The notes below the pieces were generated by a model. That model ran no database searches. It was not told the origin of the DNA and worked only from the letters and a program-made list of their open reading frames with translations. This document shows positions 1-7,566 of a stretch of DNA of 64,000 nucleotides, one piece after another. Each line of letters opens with the position of its first letter. The stretch's first letter is position 1. Position numbers and translations under genes: made by a program. The stretch is from the NCBI RefSeq assembly GCF_021129235.1, contig NZ_JAJOMA010000001.1, forward strand, positions 764,903-828,902, read 5' to 3'. Source of the DNA: Kineosporia mesophila. GTDB lineage: Bacteria; Actinomycetota; Actinomycetes; Actinomycetales; Kineosporiaceae.

Positions 1-441
1 GGGCTGACGCACCGTTCGCCGGGCAATGTCGAGCTGTGATGTGATGTCCGTGTCGGCGTACGTTTCCCCAGGGCTGATTCCACAGCTCCGACACTTGTGG
101 CCATCTTGCACCAGCAGTTCGCGGCGCTGGGCGGGGCCGATCGCGCCGGCTCCAGCGCCGGATGGGGTTCCCTTGCCAGGCTCCCAGACAGCCTCACCCT
201 GCTGAATGAATCGCTGCTGGTTAGCGTCCAGGCTGATGTCCTCGCGGTTGGTATCGATCTTCCATCCGTGCGCTCGAAGGTCACGCATACGGCGATCGAT
301 CTGGGTGGTCTCCGGGAACGCGTCCCGAAGCGCACTCTTGGTGAAAATGTTGCCCTCACCAACCACCTGGAGCAGCCATAGAGCGGCCCTCTTTTTCGTA
401 CCGAGCTTCGAATCGGTCCAGTCGGGCAGAGACGCTGACAT
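1..441 (-). CDS. HNH endonuclease with N-terminal winged-helix region, 5' part only
   Basis: The reading frame starts with ATG at 441, behind an AGGTGAAGG-type ribosome binding site, and stays open to the left edge, so only 147 N-terminal residues are visible. Residues about 15-75 look like a small winged-helix module (GTKKRAALWLL ... IDRRMRDLR ... GWKIDTNRED). A Gly/Ala-rich linker follows (about 90-105), then the first half of a zinc-finger HNH core, with C117-x2-C120 in HKCRSCGISPGETY. The catalytic His/Asn residues lie outside the window. The order wHTH-linker-HNH fits small actinobacterial nucleases thought to act in restriction or genome defence, but the substrate is unknown. The identity of the missing C-terminus is inference. 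Confidence 0.75.
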   Translation of the reverse strand, partial: MSASLPDWTDSKLGTKKRAALWLLQVVGEGNIFTKSALRDAFPETTQIDRRMRDLRAHGWKIDTNREDISLDANQQRFIQQGEAVWEPGKGTPSGAGAGAIGPAQRRELLVQDGHKCRSCGISPGETYADTDITSQLDIARRTVRQP

Positions 442-723
442 CCTTCACCTTCCCCTAAAAGCGAATAAGCCGGGCCCAAAGCCTCTGGACACGCACCAAT
501 CGCTAGGTCACGGATGCGAAGACGCCATGCGGCGTCCCGCTGCTGCTTTCGAGTATTACCCGTCGGTGGCGGTCTTGGGAACTTTTGCTGTCCATCCGAT
601 TGGGCCGATTTTGTGGACACGATTTTGGTGACCAGAAGGAAGAAATGAGAGAGGATGCCCGCACGGGGCGCCGGACTTCATATGAGGTCTAGCCGATAGC
701 TGTGTTATGAGAGGGAGTCAGCT
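442..723. other. Divergent intergenic region, no gene seen
   Basis: This 282-bp spacer separates the minus-strand HNH gene from the plus-strand HTH gene. It must hold both promoters. I see no convincing -10 box, operator or structured RNA in it; short open frames here lack coding character and a ribosome binding site. Confidence 0.4.
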
Positions 724-1455
724 ATGCCCCGTCGAGGAGAGCGTGCACCCATCAAGGTGCCTCCGGGCACGCCGCTGGCCAAGCTCTGTCAGGAGCTGGG
801 AAAGCTCGACAGTTCTCTGAGTTCCAAGTTCACCCAGCGGGAGATGGCTGAGCTCTGCAGGGTGGAGAAGACTTCGTTCTCGAACCTGTTGCGTGGTTCG
901 CAGAAGCGCCCGGATGAAGCTCTGATCAAGTCTTTCCACCAGCTAGCAATATCCCGGGGGGACGGCCGGAAGCTGCCGCAGCTCGCTGACCTGCTGGAAC
1001 TTGCTACTTGGGCGGCACTTCACGCCACCTCTCCTGATAAGTGCACCCAGTGTCTACGGCCTTGGAACTTGGGTGATCTGTCCACTGAGGTAAGGCCGGC
1101 TCCCAGGGCTGTCCTTGCTGGTCAGGAGCAGGCCGTGTTGCCGGTCCCCCCGCCGGAGGGGGACCGGCAAGGGTCTTGGGACGGTTTGCCTGAACTGCGG
1201 GCGCGATTGGATGCCCGCCAGGATGGCGACGCGGCGGGCGTCCTGCGAGACATCGGGCGCTACTGGAAACCTCGCGAGGTGGTCACGGTGATTGTGGCCT
1301 GCCGGCGTGAAGGGCTCGAAGATGCTGCGCAAGTGATGCTTCACTACGCAGCGCAACGGGAGGATCGCGAAATCATTGATCTAGTCGGAGCTTTTCTGAA
1401 GGCCGAAGAGACGGTAGCCGCGAGGACCCTCGTCTCACTCAATCGAGAGCGATAG
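724..1455 (+). CDS. HTH-domain protein of unknown role
   Basis: This is a 243-residue protein with a GAGAGGGAG ribosome binding site just before the ATG. Residues about 15-75 resemble a lambda-repressor/XRE-like HTH (FTQREMAELCRVEKTSFSNLLRG, with the recognition helix near SFSNLLRG). A short Cys pair (CTQCLRPW, about residues 107-110) follows, then a Pro-rich linker. The C-terminal third (about 160-243) is helical and resembles repeat-type scaffolds (GDAAGVLRDIGRYW ... EDAAQVMLHYAAQRE ... ETVAARTLVSL). It is probably a DNA-binding sensor or regulator. Its position between an HNH nuclease and a small-gene cassette suggests accessory or defence DNA. No enzymatic motif is visible. Confidence 0.7.
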   Translation: MPRRGERAPIKVPPGTPLAKLCQELGKLDSSLSSKFTQREMAELCRVEKTSFSNLLRGSQKRPDEALIKSFHQLAISRGDGRKLPQLADLLELATWAALHATSPDKCTQCLRPWNLGDLSTEVRPAPRAVLAGQEQAVLPVPPPEGDRQGSWDGLPELRARLDARQDGDAAGVLRDIGRYWKPREVVTVIVACRREGLEDAAQVMLHYAAQREDREIIDLVGAFLKAEETVAARTLVSLNRER

Positions 1456-1592
1456 GCCAGGCTCATATGTCTGATTCTTGTGCCGACGGCCTGGTCGGCG
1501 AGGTCACGCAGCCCATTAAGTAAATATACGGACCATCGCGATTCGTCGTTATCGCTGAAATGTGGATTAACCATAAACTGGGACGAGAAGGT

Positions 1593-2175
1593 TCATGCGA
1601 TGGTTATAGATATCCAGGGCCCGGCAAGTGGCCACGACTCGATGGGCATGACTCTATCCATAAGTGCGAGATTGGCTGCGCTGATGGCGTCAAGCGCGGC
1701 GAGGGACCCGTCATTGTCCTGAGCGATGGCCATGCGCACGGCTTCTCGGACCAGGTCTTCCGCTGCCGGATCAACGTGCATCTGAAGAGCCCTCTCCTCG
1801 CCACCATGTTCTGGCCACCTTGAAAGACGTCAAAGGCCATTATTCCTGTTCCCTCGGTTCCGCAGACTCACACTAGAACTGCAGGAAACACTCGACGCTT
1901 ACTCGTAGACGGCGGCTTCCGTGACGATCGCCACGTTTTTCCGCTGTCCGCCTTTTCGGAAGCTGTGTCACTGTCTCTTACTTCTGTGGTTCTTGTTGTG
2001 AATCCCTGACCGGTGGGGCGCTCACCTCTTTGGCGATGCGCAGGTCTTCCTTGGCCTAGCCCGCGAGGGAGATGTCATCTTCGAATCGGCTCTCCTCGCC
2101 GGTCTGCCGATGCGTCACGTGATCGTCCAAAGAGGTCGGAGACTTGGTAGAGCCGCTCGTCCTTCACCTGTGCCG
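1593..2175 (-). pseudogene. Decayed duplicate of the neighbouring small-gene cassette (2.3-3.2 kb)
   Basis: A frame from ATG at 1781 (62 codons) begins MHVDPAAEDLVREAVRMAIA. In the first 30 residues it matches the intact protein starting at 2802 at 25 positions, and the ribosome binding site context GTGGCGAGGAGA is also shared. It then diverges and stops early. Upstream, at about 2035-2100, the sequence matches the gene ending at 2792 (GEESRFEDDIS.AG then KEDLRIAKE versus EESRLEDDIAFAGW then EEDLRITRE), but a TAG replaces the Trp codon. At about 2150-2175 even the GCCGGC...GAAGGAC junction upstream is recognisable. The membrane-segment part is lost between about 1850 and 2030. The rest, 2176-2343, shows nothing recognisable. 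Confidence 0.7.
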
Positions 2176-2343
2176 GCCAGGTCTCGATCTCAGCCTGACG
2201 TACTCCTAACGGACGGATTCCCGAGAGAATGCATCCGCTGGCGAGTCTGGGTTCGGTGGCCGTTCACGTCTCTCGAAGCTCATGTCGGGCACTGGACCTG
2301 GGCGAATTCAGACCCGCGATGTGCCCTCGCAAGGTTTTGTATT

Positions 2344-2802
2344 TCAGCTTTGTTGCGTTACTAGTTCGTTCAAGATGTCATCCAGGTATTCATAGAACGT
2401 AGTGAACCCCGTGTTCCCCACGTAATGAGAGAGCAGGTAACCCACGACTACGAAAATCGCTACGGCAAAGCGGTCAGCCGGCACCTGGGGAGCGTGATCA
2501 TCGGTAGATAGCCCTTCGATGATCTCCCAGAGCTCGCGAACCTCCAGCGGCGTCCAGTCTTCCTTCTCCTTGATCCGGCGGGCCATGTCGAGGTTCTGCT
2601 GCTGGTTCGGAGGACCATCCTTATAGATGCGCATTAGTGCAGACCGGCCCACCGCACCGTAGATGGGAAGAACTGCTTCCTGGACGGGGGTCTCGGCTTG
2701 GGCGATTTGCTCGAGAGCTGCAAGCAGACCGTCCTTGTCCTGGGCAATGGCCGTACGTACGGCCTCACGCCCGAGGTCTTCTGCCGCAGGGTCAATGTGC
2801 AT
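2344..2802 (-). CDS. Small protein of unknown function with C-terminal membrane segment
   Basis: A 152-residue protein. I place the start at ATG 2802 rather than the further upstream alternative because GGCGAGGAGAAGG sits 5 nt before it, and the decayed paralogue starts at the same residue. Residues 1-40 are helical (MHIDPAAEDLGREAVRTAIA ...). About 40-100 are charged and helical (ARRIKEKEDWTPLEVRELWEI). A likely transmembrane segment lies at about 115-132 (FAVAIFVVVGYLLSHYVG), followed by an aromatic/acidic tail (TTFYEYLDDILNEL). The start overlaps the end of the upstream gene by 11 nt, so translation is probably coupled. No known family recognised. Confidence 0.65.
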   Translation of the reverse strand: MHIDPAAEDLGREAVRTAIAQDKDGLLAALEQIAQAETPVQEAVLPIYGAVGRSALMRIYKDGPPNQQQNLDMARRIKEKEDWTPLEVRELWEIIEGLSTDDHAPQVPADRFAVAIFVVVGYLLSHYVGNTGFTTFYEYLDDILNELVTQQS

Positions 2803-3061
2803 CTGGACCTTCTCCTCGCCACCAGGTTCTGATTGCTTTGAACGCATCTGAGGCCACCAAAGTGCCTCCAATGATTCCCCAGGCCCAGCCGGGGAGACCG
2901 GGTAGGGCGTTTGAGGCTACTTCGTAAACCAAGGCTCCGGACGCGATTGCCGCTGGACGGCTGTTCTTCCAGCTCAGACGTGGATCCTTCGCGGTTTCAC
3001 GCTGCTCAGTCAGTTTTTCCGGAGTGTCTGGTGCCCAGCCTGCTTCTCGCGTGATCCGCAA
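2792..3061 (-). CDS. Small membrane protein of the same cassette, start uncertain
   Basis: From a TTG at 3061 this gives 89 residues, but the open frame continues upstream without ATG or GTG to the TGA at 3182. The upstream codons look coding (acidic EESRLEDDIAFAGWSEEDL) and are conserved in the decayed copy at about 2035-2100. The real start is therefore probably further up at a non-canonical codon, or the gene was once joined to its upstream neighbour. One or two hydrophobic stretches are visible (AAIASGALVYEVASNALPGL; GWAWGIIGGTLVASDAF), then a basic tail. Function unknown; probably membrane-embedded and translated together with the gene starting at 2802. Confidence 0.5.
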   Translation of the reverse strand: MRITREAGWAPDTPEKLTEQRETAKDPRLSWKNSRPAAIASGALVYEVASNALPGLPGWAWGIIGGTLVASDAFKAIRTWWRGEGPDAH

Positions 3062-3181
3062 GTCTTCCTCTGACCAGCCAGCGAACGCAATATCGTCCTC
3101 GAGTCGGCTCTCCTCGGCGGGCTGCCGCGGCTCTGGTGGTTTACTCAGCTTGGCCGGCAGGTCGACGGAGCCGTCCGTCCT

Positions 3182-3436
3182 TCAACCCTTGCCGGCCTCC
3201 AGCACCGCCACCACTGCGTCCAGCTGTTCGTCGATTCCCTCAGTGGCCTGTGTAATTGCCTCGAGCCCTTGCTTGGCCTGGCTGAACAACTCGACGATGC
3301 CCTCCACTCCCAGAGCTTCGCCAGCCGCAGCACCCTCCTCGATCTCGGAGATTGCGGCCTGCAACTGCCCAAGGGCGCTGTTGAAGTGCTGCCGGACTGC
3401 GTCTACCGCCTGAATGCTGTCGTCGAGCTTGCTCAC
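3182..3436 (-). CDS. Small all-helical protein, first gene of the minus-strand cassette
   Basis: GTG at 3436 follows GGGGAGAGGCAAC, a good ribosome binding site, and gives 84 residues. The protein is predicted to be entirely amphipathic helix (SKLDDSIQAVDAVRQHFNSA, ISEIEEGAAAGEALG, FSQAKQGLEAITQA, LDAVVAVLEAGKG) with a central small-residue turn. It resembles WXG100-size or DUF6244-like actinobacterial proteins in length and heptad pattern but lacks a WXG motif. The stop TGA is in the same frame as the downstream open frame. Function unknown; the three-gene set has one soluble helical and two membrane-type products. Confidence 0.6.
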   Translation of the reverse strand: MSKLDDSIQAVDAVRQHFNSALGQLQAAISEIEEGAAAGEALGVEGIVELFSQAKQGLEAITQATEGIDEQLDAVVAVLEAGKG

Positions 3437-3675
3437 GTTGCCTCTCCCCACGTCGGCCCACCGGCAAAACTACCGAAAGGTCATCATTCGACACTATGGG
3501 TTGGGCGTCATTCGCTACGAGATCGGATTTTCCGTTGTCAGCGACGTTGGCGGCACCTTTGGGCAGCGCGACATCTCCTGGAGGGCGGAGTGTCCGGGGC
3601 ACCTCGTTTAAGCCGTGCCGATCTGTTGGCGACCCGACAGATCGAAGCTCAACGACGTCCAAAAGCAGGTGAAGT

Positions 3676-4374
3676 TCAGCCCGCCTGGCTGCGCAACTGG
3701 GCGGCACGCATCAGCAGATCGCTGACGGTGCGATCGCTGTCCGCAGCGTGGGGGAACGCTGTGCTGTTCTCGGCGGCGGCCGCGATTAGATACGGATCGA
3801 GGTTGAGGAATCCGGCGACGGTCTGCGACGGGTCGGACAGGTGCGCCAGGCTTGCGGGCGCCGGGGGTTCCAGTTCGTCGTCATCGAGCAACCCGCTGTC
3901 GGCCGCCAGCAGCCAGCCCAGGTACAGCAGCCGTAGTCGCCCTCCATAACCTCTGAGCGGACGGGCGCCATGATGCTGAGCTGGCCCTCGCCTTCGTACT
4001 GGTCTTCCCGCTCGGCATCGTCGTCGAAGTTCTCGGCCGAGTAGGTCAGGCCGACGAGGGTGTAGCTCGCTTTGGTTCAGGCTTTGATGTCATCGAAGTA
4101 GCAGTACTGTTCGGTTGTTTCGAGGCTTAGTAGCTTCTTGGGGAAACGGAGTATCAGTTGCCGGGTGCCCCAGTTGGCGGTGTAGAGGAACGCGTCGAAG
4201 TACTTCTCGACCATCTGCCGGGGGTCTGCCTTGAGATCGGCCCCAGTCGTAGGCATTGACGCAACCGCTGGACGTAATCGTCGCTCGCATCGAGATCTCC
4301 CGCAGTGCAGCCTGTTCTGCCGACGTCAAGGGTTAGTCGATCGCTACGAAGTCGTAGTACTGGTATGTGCTCAC
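3676..4374 (-). pseudogene. Multiply disrupted gene of a conserved actinobacterial protein family
   Basis: The start is GTG 4374 (STYQYYDFVAID), with an in-frame TAA at 4333-4335 after 13 codons. Coding resumes as PLTSAEQAALREIS ... VNAYDWG, shifts frame near 4245 to DLKADPRQMVEKYFDAFLYTANWGTRQL, then hits a stop near 4080. It resumes as SYTLVGLTYSAENFDDD ... EVMEGDYGC after an apparent deletion. A last frameshift near 3930 leads to LLYLGWLLAADSGLLDDDE and the TGA at 3676. The pieces are collinear and clearly one ancestral protein of about 250-300 residues. I know the family only as a conserved actinobacterial protein of unknown function. One stop, at least two frameshifts and a deletion make it non-functional. 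Confidence 0.8.
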
Positions 4375-4572
4375 GCCTGCCCGTTCGGATTCTCGATGGC
4401 TTCTTCAGCTGCGGTTGGGCGGCAGGCTACCGAACTAGCCGCGGGCGTCGAGAGTTTTGACAAATGTGGGATACCGGTGGTGGCTGTGCAAGATTGGTCA
4501 GGTAGCCATGAATGCTCTCTCCCAATGGTTATCCAGGGGTGACAGCGGGGAGCGGGGCGGAGATACTGAAGG

Positions 4573-4916
4573 GTGTCTGAGCTTGGTACCGCCCTGCGCC
4601 GGGTATGGATCGTGACCGGCATCGGACTGGTTGTGCAGCTGCTTGTCGCGGCTCTCGCCTGGTCTCACCTTCCTGACGGTGGCATCGTTGTCCACTACAA
4701 GGCGGATGGGCCTGACCGCTGGGCCGGCCGCACCGAGGCTGTGCTGACCGGGCCCATTCTTCTGCTCGGGATCACGGTGCTCGTCAGCGTGCTGCTATGG
4801 CTGTTCGAGCGGCGTCCCGGCTCAGGCAGGACTTCGCCCGTCTCCCGGTGGTCTGGATCAGTCTCACCGTCATGATGACTTGTATCGAGCTGGTCATCAT
4901 CGGGAACGCGCTCTGA
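4573..4916 (+). pseudogene. DUF1648-type small membrane protein with a frameshift
   Basis: From GTG 4573 the frame encodes two transmembrane segments (WIVTGIGLVVQLLVAALAW; VLTGPILLLGITVLVSVLLWLF) around the DUF1648-like motif LPDGGIVVHYKADGPDRWAGR. It stops at 4875 in non-typical sequence. A one-base shift near 4815 (GAGCGGCGTCCCGG) restores FARLPVVWISLTVMMTCIELVIIGNAL, an obvious third transmembrane helix ending at TGA 4914-4916. I therefore read this as one gene of about 114 codons with a single-base deletion. It could also be a sequencing error. The predicted role, a small integral membrane protein, is family-level only. Confidence 0.6.
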
Positions 4917-4945
4917 GGGCGTAGGCGAGAGGGCTCCTCCCCGCA

Positions 4946-6514
4946 TCAGAAGGGCGGTTCTCCGAAACGCACCTCGGGTTCGGCGGGCACGGTGCGGTTG
5001 CCCGGGTCGACCCGTCGCAGTTCGCTCTGCCACTCCTCCTCACGGATCCGGTCACGGGTTGCGCGGTCAGGGACGCCGGGCATGGATGGCGGCTCCTCGA
5101 CGTGATGCTGGCCCAGCCGGCTCTTCCACTCGATGCTGCCGGTCGGGTACGGCTCGTCGGGGCGGGTGAGGCGCATCTTCCAGCCTCCGTGCGTCTTGAG
5201 GCGGTGGTGGAAGCGGCACAACGGCACCAAGTTACAGGGGCACGATTCGCCGCCCTCGGCGAACGGGATCGCGTGGTCGATGTCGCACTGCACGGCGTCG
5301 CGACTGCAACCCGGGTGCACGCAGTGCTGGAACCGGCCGAGTACCTGGTCGATGACCTTCTGGCGGGGCTTGTAGCGTGTCGAGGGTTCGGTGCAGCTCG
5401 CCTGATCGCCGGGACCGTGCTGGGGTGTGCCGACCGGGATGACGGTGACCTGGCCTGCCTGGCGGGCGATCTCGCGCGCCAGGTCGGCCGGGACGGCGCC
5501 GAAGCGTTGCAGGTCTCCCGGTAGGTCGTCGGTGCCGAGCAGAGTGTCGGCGCTGATGGTGACGACCAGATGCGGCTTTCGGCCCTGCTGGCGGGGAGTG
5601 TGCGGAGTCTGCCACCAGCCCAGGATGCAACCCTCGGTGAAGGGCGCGGCCTGGCGGCTGAAGGCGTCGCTCGTGGATCGGGGTTCCGAGAGGTAGGGGA
5701 GCGGGTTCTGGTCGTGGACGGCCTGGAACAGGGCCACCAAGGCGTCTGCCCGGCGTTCCTGATGGCTTCGTGCGTCGGGAACACCGGCTCGCTGCAAGGC
5801 GTCACGGCAACTGTCGGCCAGGGCGTCGAGCATGGAGTTGATGAGCATGACCTTGTCGGCACGCAGCTTGACGGTCAGCCCACCCATGCCGTCGGCCAGC
5901 GGGTATGCGTAGACGCAGCTCTCTTTCACCGCCTCCTCGTAGCGATTGCGGGCGGCGTTGAGATCGACCTTCTGGATCTCCCGCTTGGCGGCATCGATGG
6001 CCTGGCGCTGATTCTTGCCCGGCAGCTGCTGGGCCAGGGCCTTCTGCACGGCTTCCCAGGCCGGGCTGCCGGGCTTCAGACGGTTACGCATCTGCGTGTT
6101 CACCGAAACCGCAGCGCGCCAGTCGAACTTCCCGTCGTACACAAGCCGCCAGATGGCCGGCAGGTCTTGGCAGATCTCGATCGAGTTGACGACCTGGTGC
6201 GTGGCGACACCCCGCGTAATATTTAGCGCCAGGCAGCTTTCGGCAGCGACCGCATCGATACCGTCGATCGGGTCGAACGTTGCACCGGGCGGGACGGTCT
6301 GGGCCTGCGCCGCCAAGGCCGCGGCCCGGGCCAGGGATTGAGCCTGGACGGCGTCGAGGTACCGCTTCACGCGCTCGGCTGCGGTGGTCGCGCCCAGGCA
6401 ATGCTTCTCGGAAGATGATGTCCAGGAGAATTTTTCAACTTCCTGGAAGAGGTCGAGAGGTGGCATGGCCGCCAGGTTCACCTGGGGCCAGACTGATAAC
6501 ACGCTCTTCTGCAT
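4946..6514 (-). CDS. DUF222 / HNH endonuclease (13E12 repeat family)
   Basis: A 522-residue protein. Residues about 30-330 form the helical DUF222 region typical of the actinobacterial 13E12-repeat family. Residues about 400-450 carry the HNH nuclease with zinc ligands: CVHPGCSRD, then CDIDHAIPFAEGG, then CPCNLVPLCRFHHRLKTHGGW. The D-H pair of CDIDH and the terminal H-H supply the metal-dependent nuclease site. Such genes are multicopy in actinomycete genomes and often lie in variable DNA; some are thought to be mobile. The frame is full length and undamaged. The exact start among several near 6514 is uncertain. Confidence 0.9.
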   Translation of the reverse strand: MQKSVLSVWPQVNLAAMPPLDLFQEVEKFSWTSSSEKHCLGATTAAERVKRYLDAVQAQSLARAAALAAQAQTVPPGATFDPIDGIDAVAAESCLALNITRGVATHQVVNSIEICQDLPAIWRLVYDGKFDWRAAVSVNTQMRNRLKPGSPAWEAVQKALAQQLPGKNQRQAIDAAKREIQKVDLNAARNRYEEAVKESCVYAYPLADGMGGLTVKLRADKVMLINSMLDALADSCRDALQRAGVPDARSHQERRADALVALFQAVHDQNPLPYLSEPRSTSDAFSRQAAPFTEGCILGWWQTPHTPRQQGRKPHLVVTISADTLLGTDDLPGDLQRFGAVPADLAREIARQAGQVTVIPVGTPQHGPGDQASCTEPSTRYKPRQKVIDQVLGRFQHCVHPGCSRDAVQCDIDHAIPFAEGGESCPCNLVPLCRFHHRLKTHGGWKMRLTRPDEPYPTGSIEWKSRLGQHHVEEPPSMPGVPDRATRDRIREEEWQSELRRVDPGNRTVPAEPEVRFGEPPF

Positions 6515-6667
6515 GACCGCGCCCCCGCACCGTCGGTTCGAACATTTGTCCGAATGCTACGGCATGTGGGCGTGGTTTCATACTCCGAGGCCGTCCGGTC
6601 GGAGAGCGATAATTGCATCGCTGGATGTCGTGAAAAACCGCCACCAGAAACGTGTCACCATGGATCC

Positions 6668-7423
6668 ATGAGTGATGACGCCTTCGTGTATCGGATCGCA
6701 GATCAGCTCGTGGTTCTGCCGGGGGTCGAGGCGGTGACGCTCGGCGGCTCGCGCGCCCAGGGCACGGCCCGTCCTGACAGCGACTGGGATCTGGGCATCT
6801 ACTACCGAGGTCGGTTCGATCCTCAGGGGCTGCGTGATATTGGCTGGGAGGGTGAGGCTTCCGAGGTCGGTGGCTGGGGCGGTGGGGTCTTCAACGGTGG
6901 CGTCTGGCTGCGCATCGAGGGCCGGCGGGTCGACATTCATTACCGCGAACTGGAAGTCGTGGAGGCCCAGCTGGCCCGGGCGCAGCGCGGCGAGTTCGAC
7001 ATTGAGCCACTCATGTTCCACCTCGCCGGAATCCCGACGTATCTGGTCGTGGCCGAGTTGGCGATCAACAAGGTGTTACGTGGCAGCCTGCCCGAGGTCG
7101 CGGTCTACCCCGAGGCTCTGCGCCACGCGGCCCGGGGCACGTGGTGCAGCCGTGCCGATATGCATCTGGACTATGCCGAGAACAACCACGCCGCACAGGG
7201 CCGCACCGTCCAGGCCCTCGGCCTCATTGCCGTGGCGCTCACCGAATACGCCCATGCAATAGCGGCTTCCAAGGGGCAGTGGGTGACCAACGAGAAACGG
7301 ATCCTGGCCGACCTGCATGAGGTCGACCGGCTCGTGGAAGAAGGCGGAGACCCGGCAGGCCTCATCCAAGCCGTGCGCGCACTGTCGGCGATCCAGGAGA
7401 TCAAGGCTCAACAACGTCCATAA
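6668..7423 (+). CDS. Nucleotidyltransferase-domain protein
   Basis: ATG 6668 gives 251 residues. Residues about 20-45 hold the Pol-beta nucleotidyltransferase signature GGSRAQGTARPDSDWDLGIY (G-S-x10-D-x-D), and a third acidic residue is available in RRVDIHYRELE (about residue 90). The C-terminal half is helical (AVALTEYAHAIAASKGQW ... LADLHEVDRLVEEGG), like aminoglycoside or DUF4037-type adenylyltransferases. It may adenylylate a small molecule or protein; the substrate cannot be told from sequence. It is a monocistronic gene, divergent from the DUF222 nuclease and ended by a palindromic terminator. Confidence 0.8.
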   Translation: MSDDAFVYRIADQLVVLPGVEAVTLGGSRAQGTARPDSDWDLGIYYRGRFDPQGLRDIGWEGEASEVGGWGGGVFNGGVWLRIEGRRVDIHYRELEVVEAQLARAQRGEFDIEPLMFHLAGIPTYLVVAELAINKVLRGSLPEVAVYPEALRHAARGTWCSRADMHLDYAENNHAAQGRTVQALGLIAVALTEYAHAIAASKGQWVTNEKRILADLHEVDRLVEEGGDPAGLIQAVRALSAIQEIKAQQRP

Positions 7424-7478
7424 ACATGGTCGGCCAGACCCGAACAACCACGAGCCGGCGGGTCATCGAACCCTGGGC

Positions 7479-7512
7479 CGGCTCTGAGCGGGGCCGGCCC
7501 CGCTCAGAGCCG
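7479..7512. terminator. Perfect loopless palindrome between convergent genes
   Basis: Two 17-nt arms, CGGCTCTGAGCGGGGCC and its exact complement, abut with no spacer. The site lies between the plus-strand nucleotidyltransferase and the minus-strand patatin gene, with no T-run. This suits a bidirectional, I-shaped actinobacterial terminator. Confidence 0.75.
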
Positions 7513-7566
7513 CCGAAGGGTCGGCCAAAGAGGCTCCGGTCGGTGAAGCGCACCGGAATCAGCGGC

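Noticed and set aside
97..631. Plus-strand open frames near the left edge
   Set aside because: They are antisense to the HNH gene on the minus strand, which has motif support, a good ribosome binding site and runs off the edge.
3182..3184. TGA as a selenocysteine codon
   Set aside because: No insertion-element hairpin stands out after it and no selenoprotein family match is visible; a gene boundary or split fusion is simpler.
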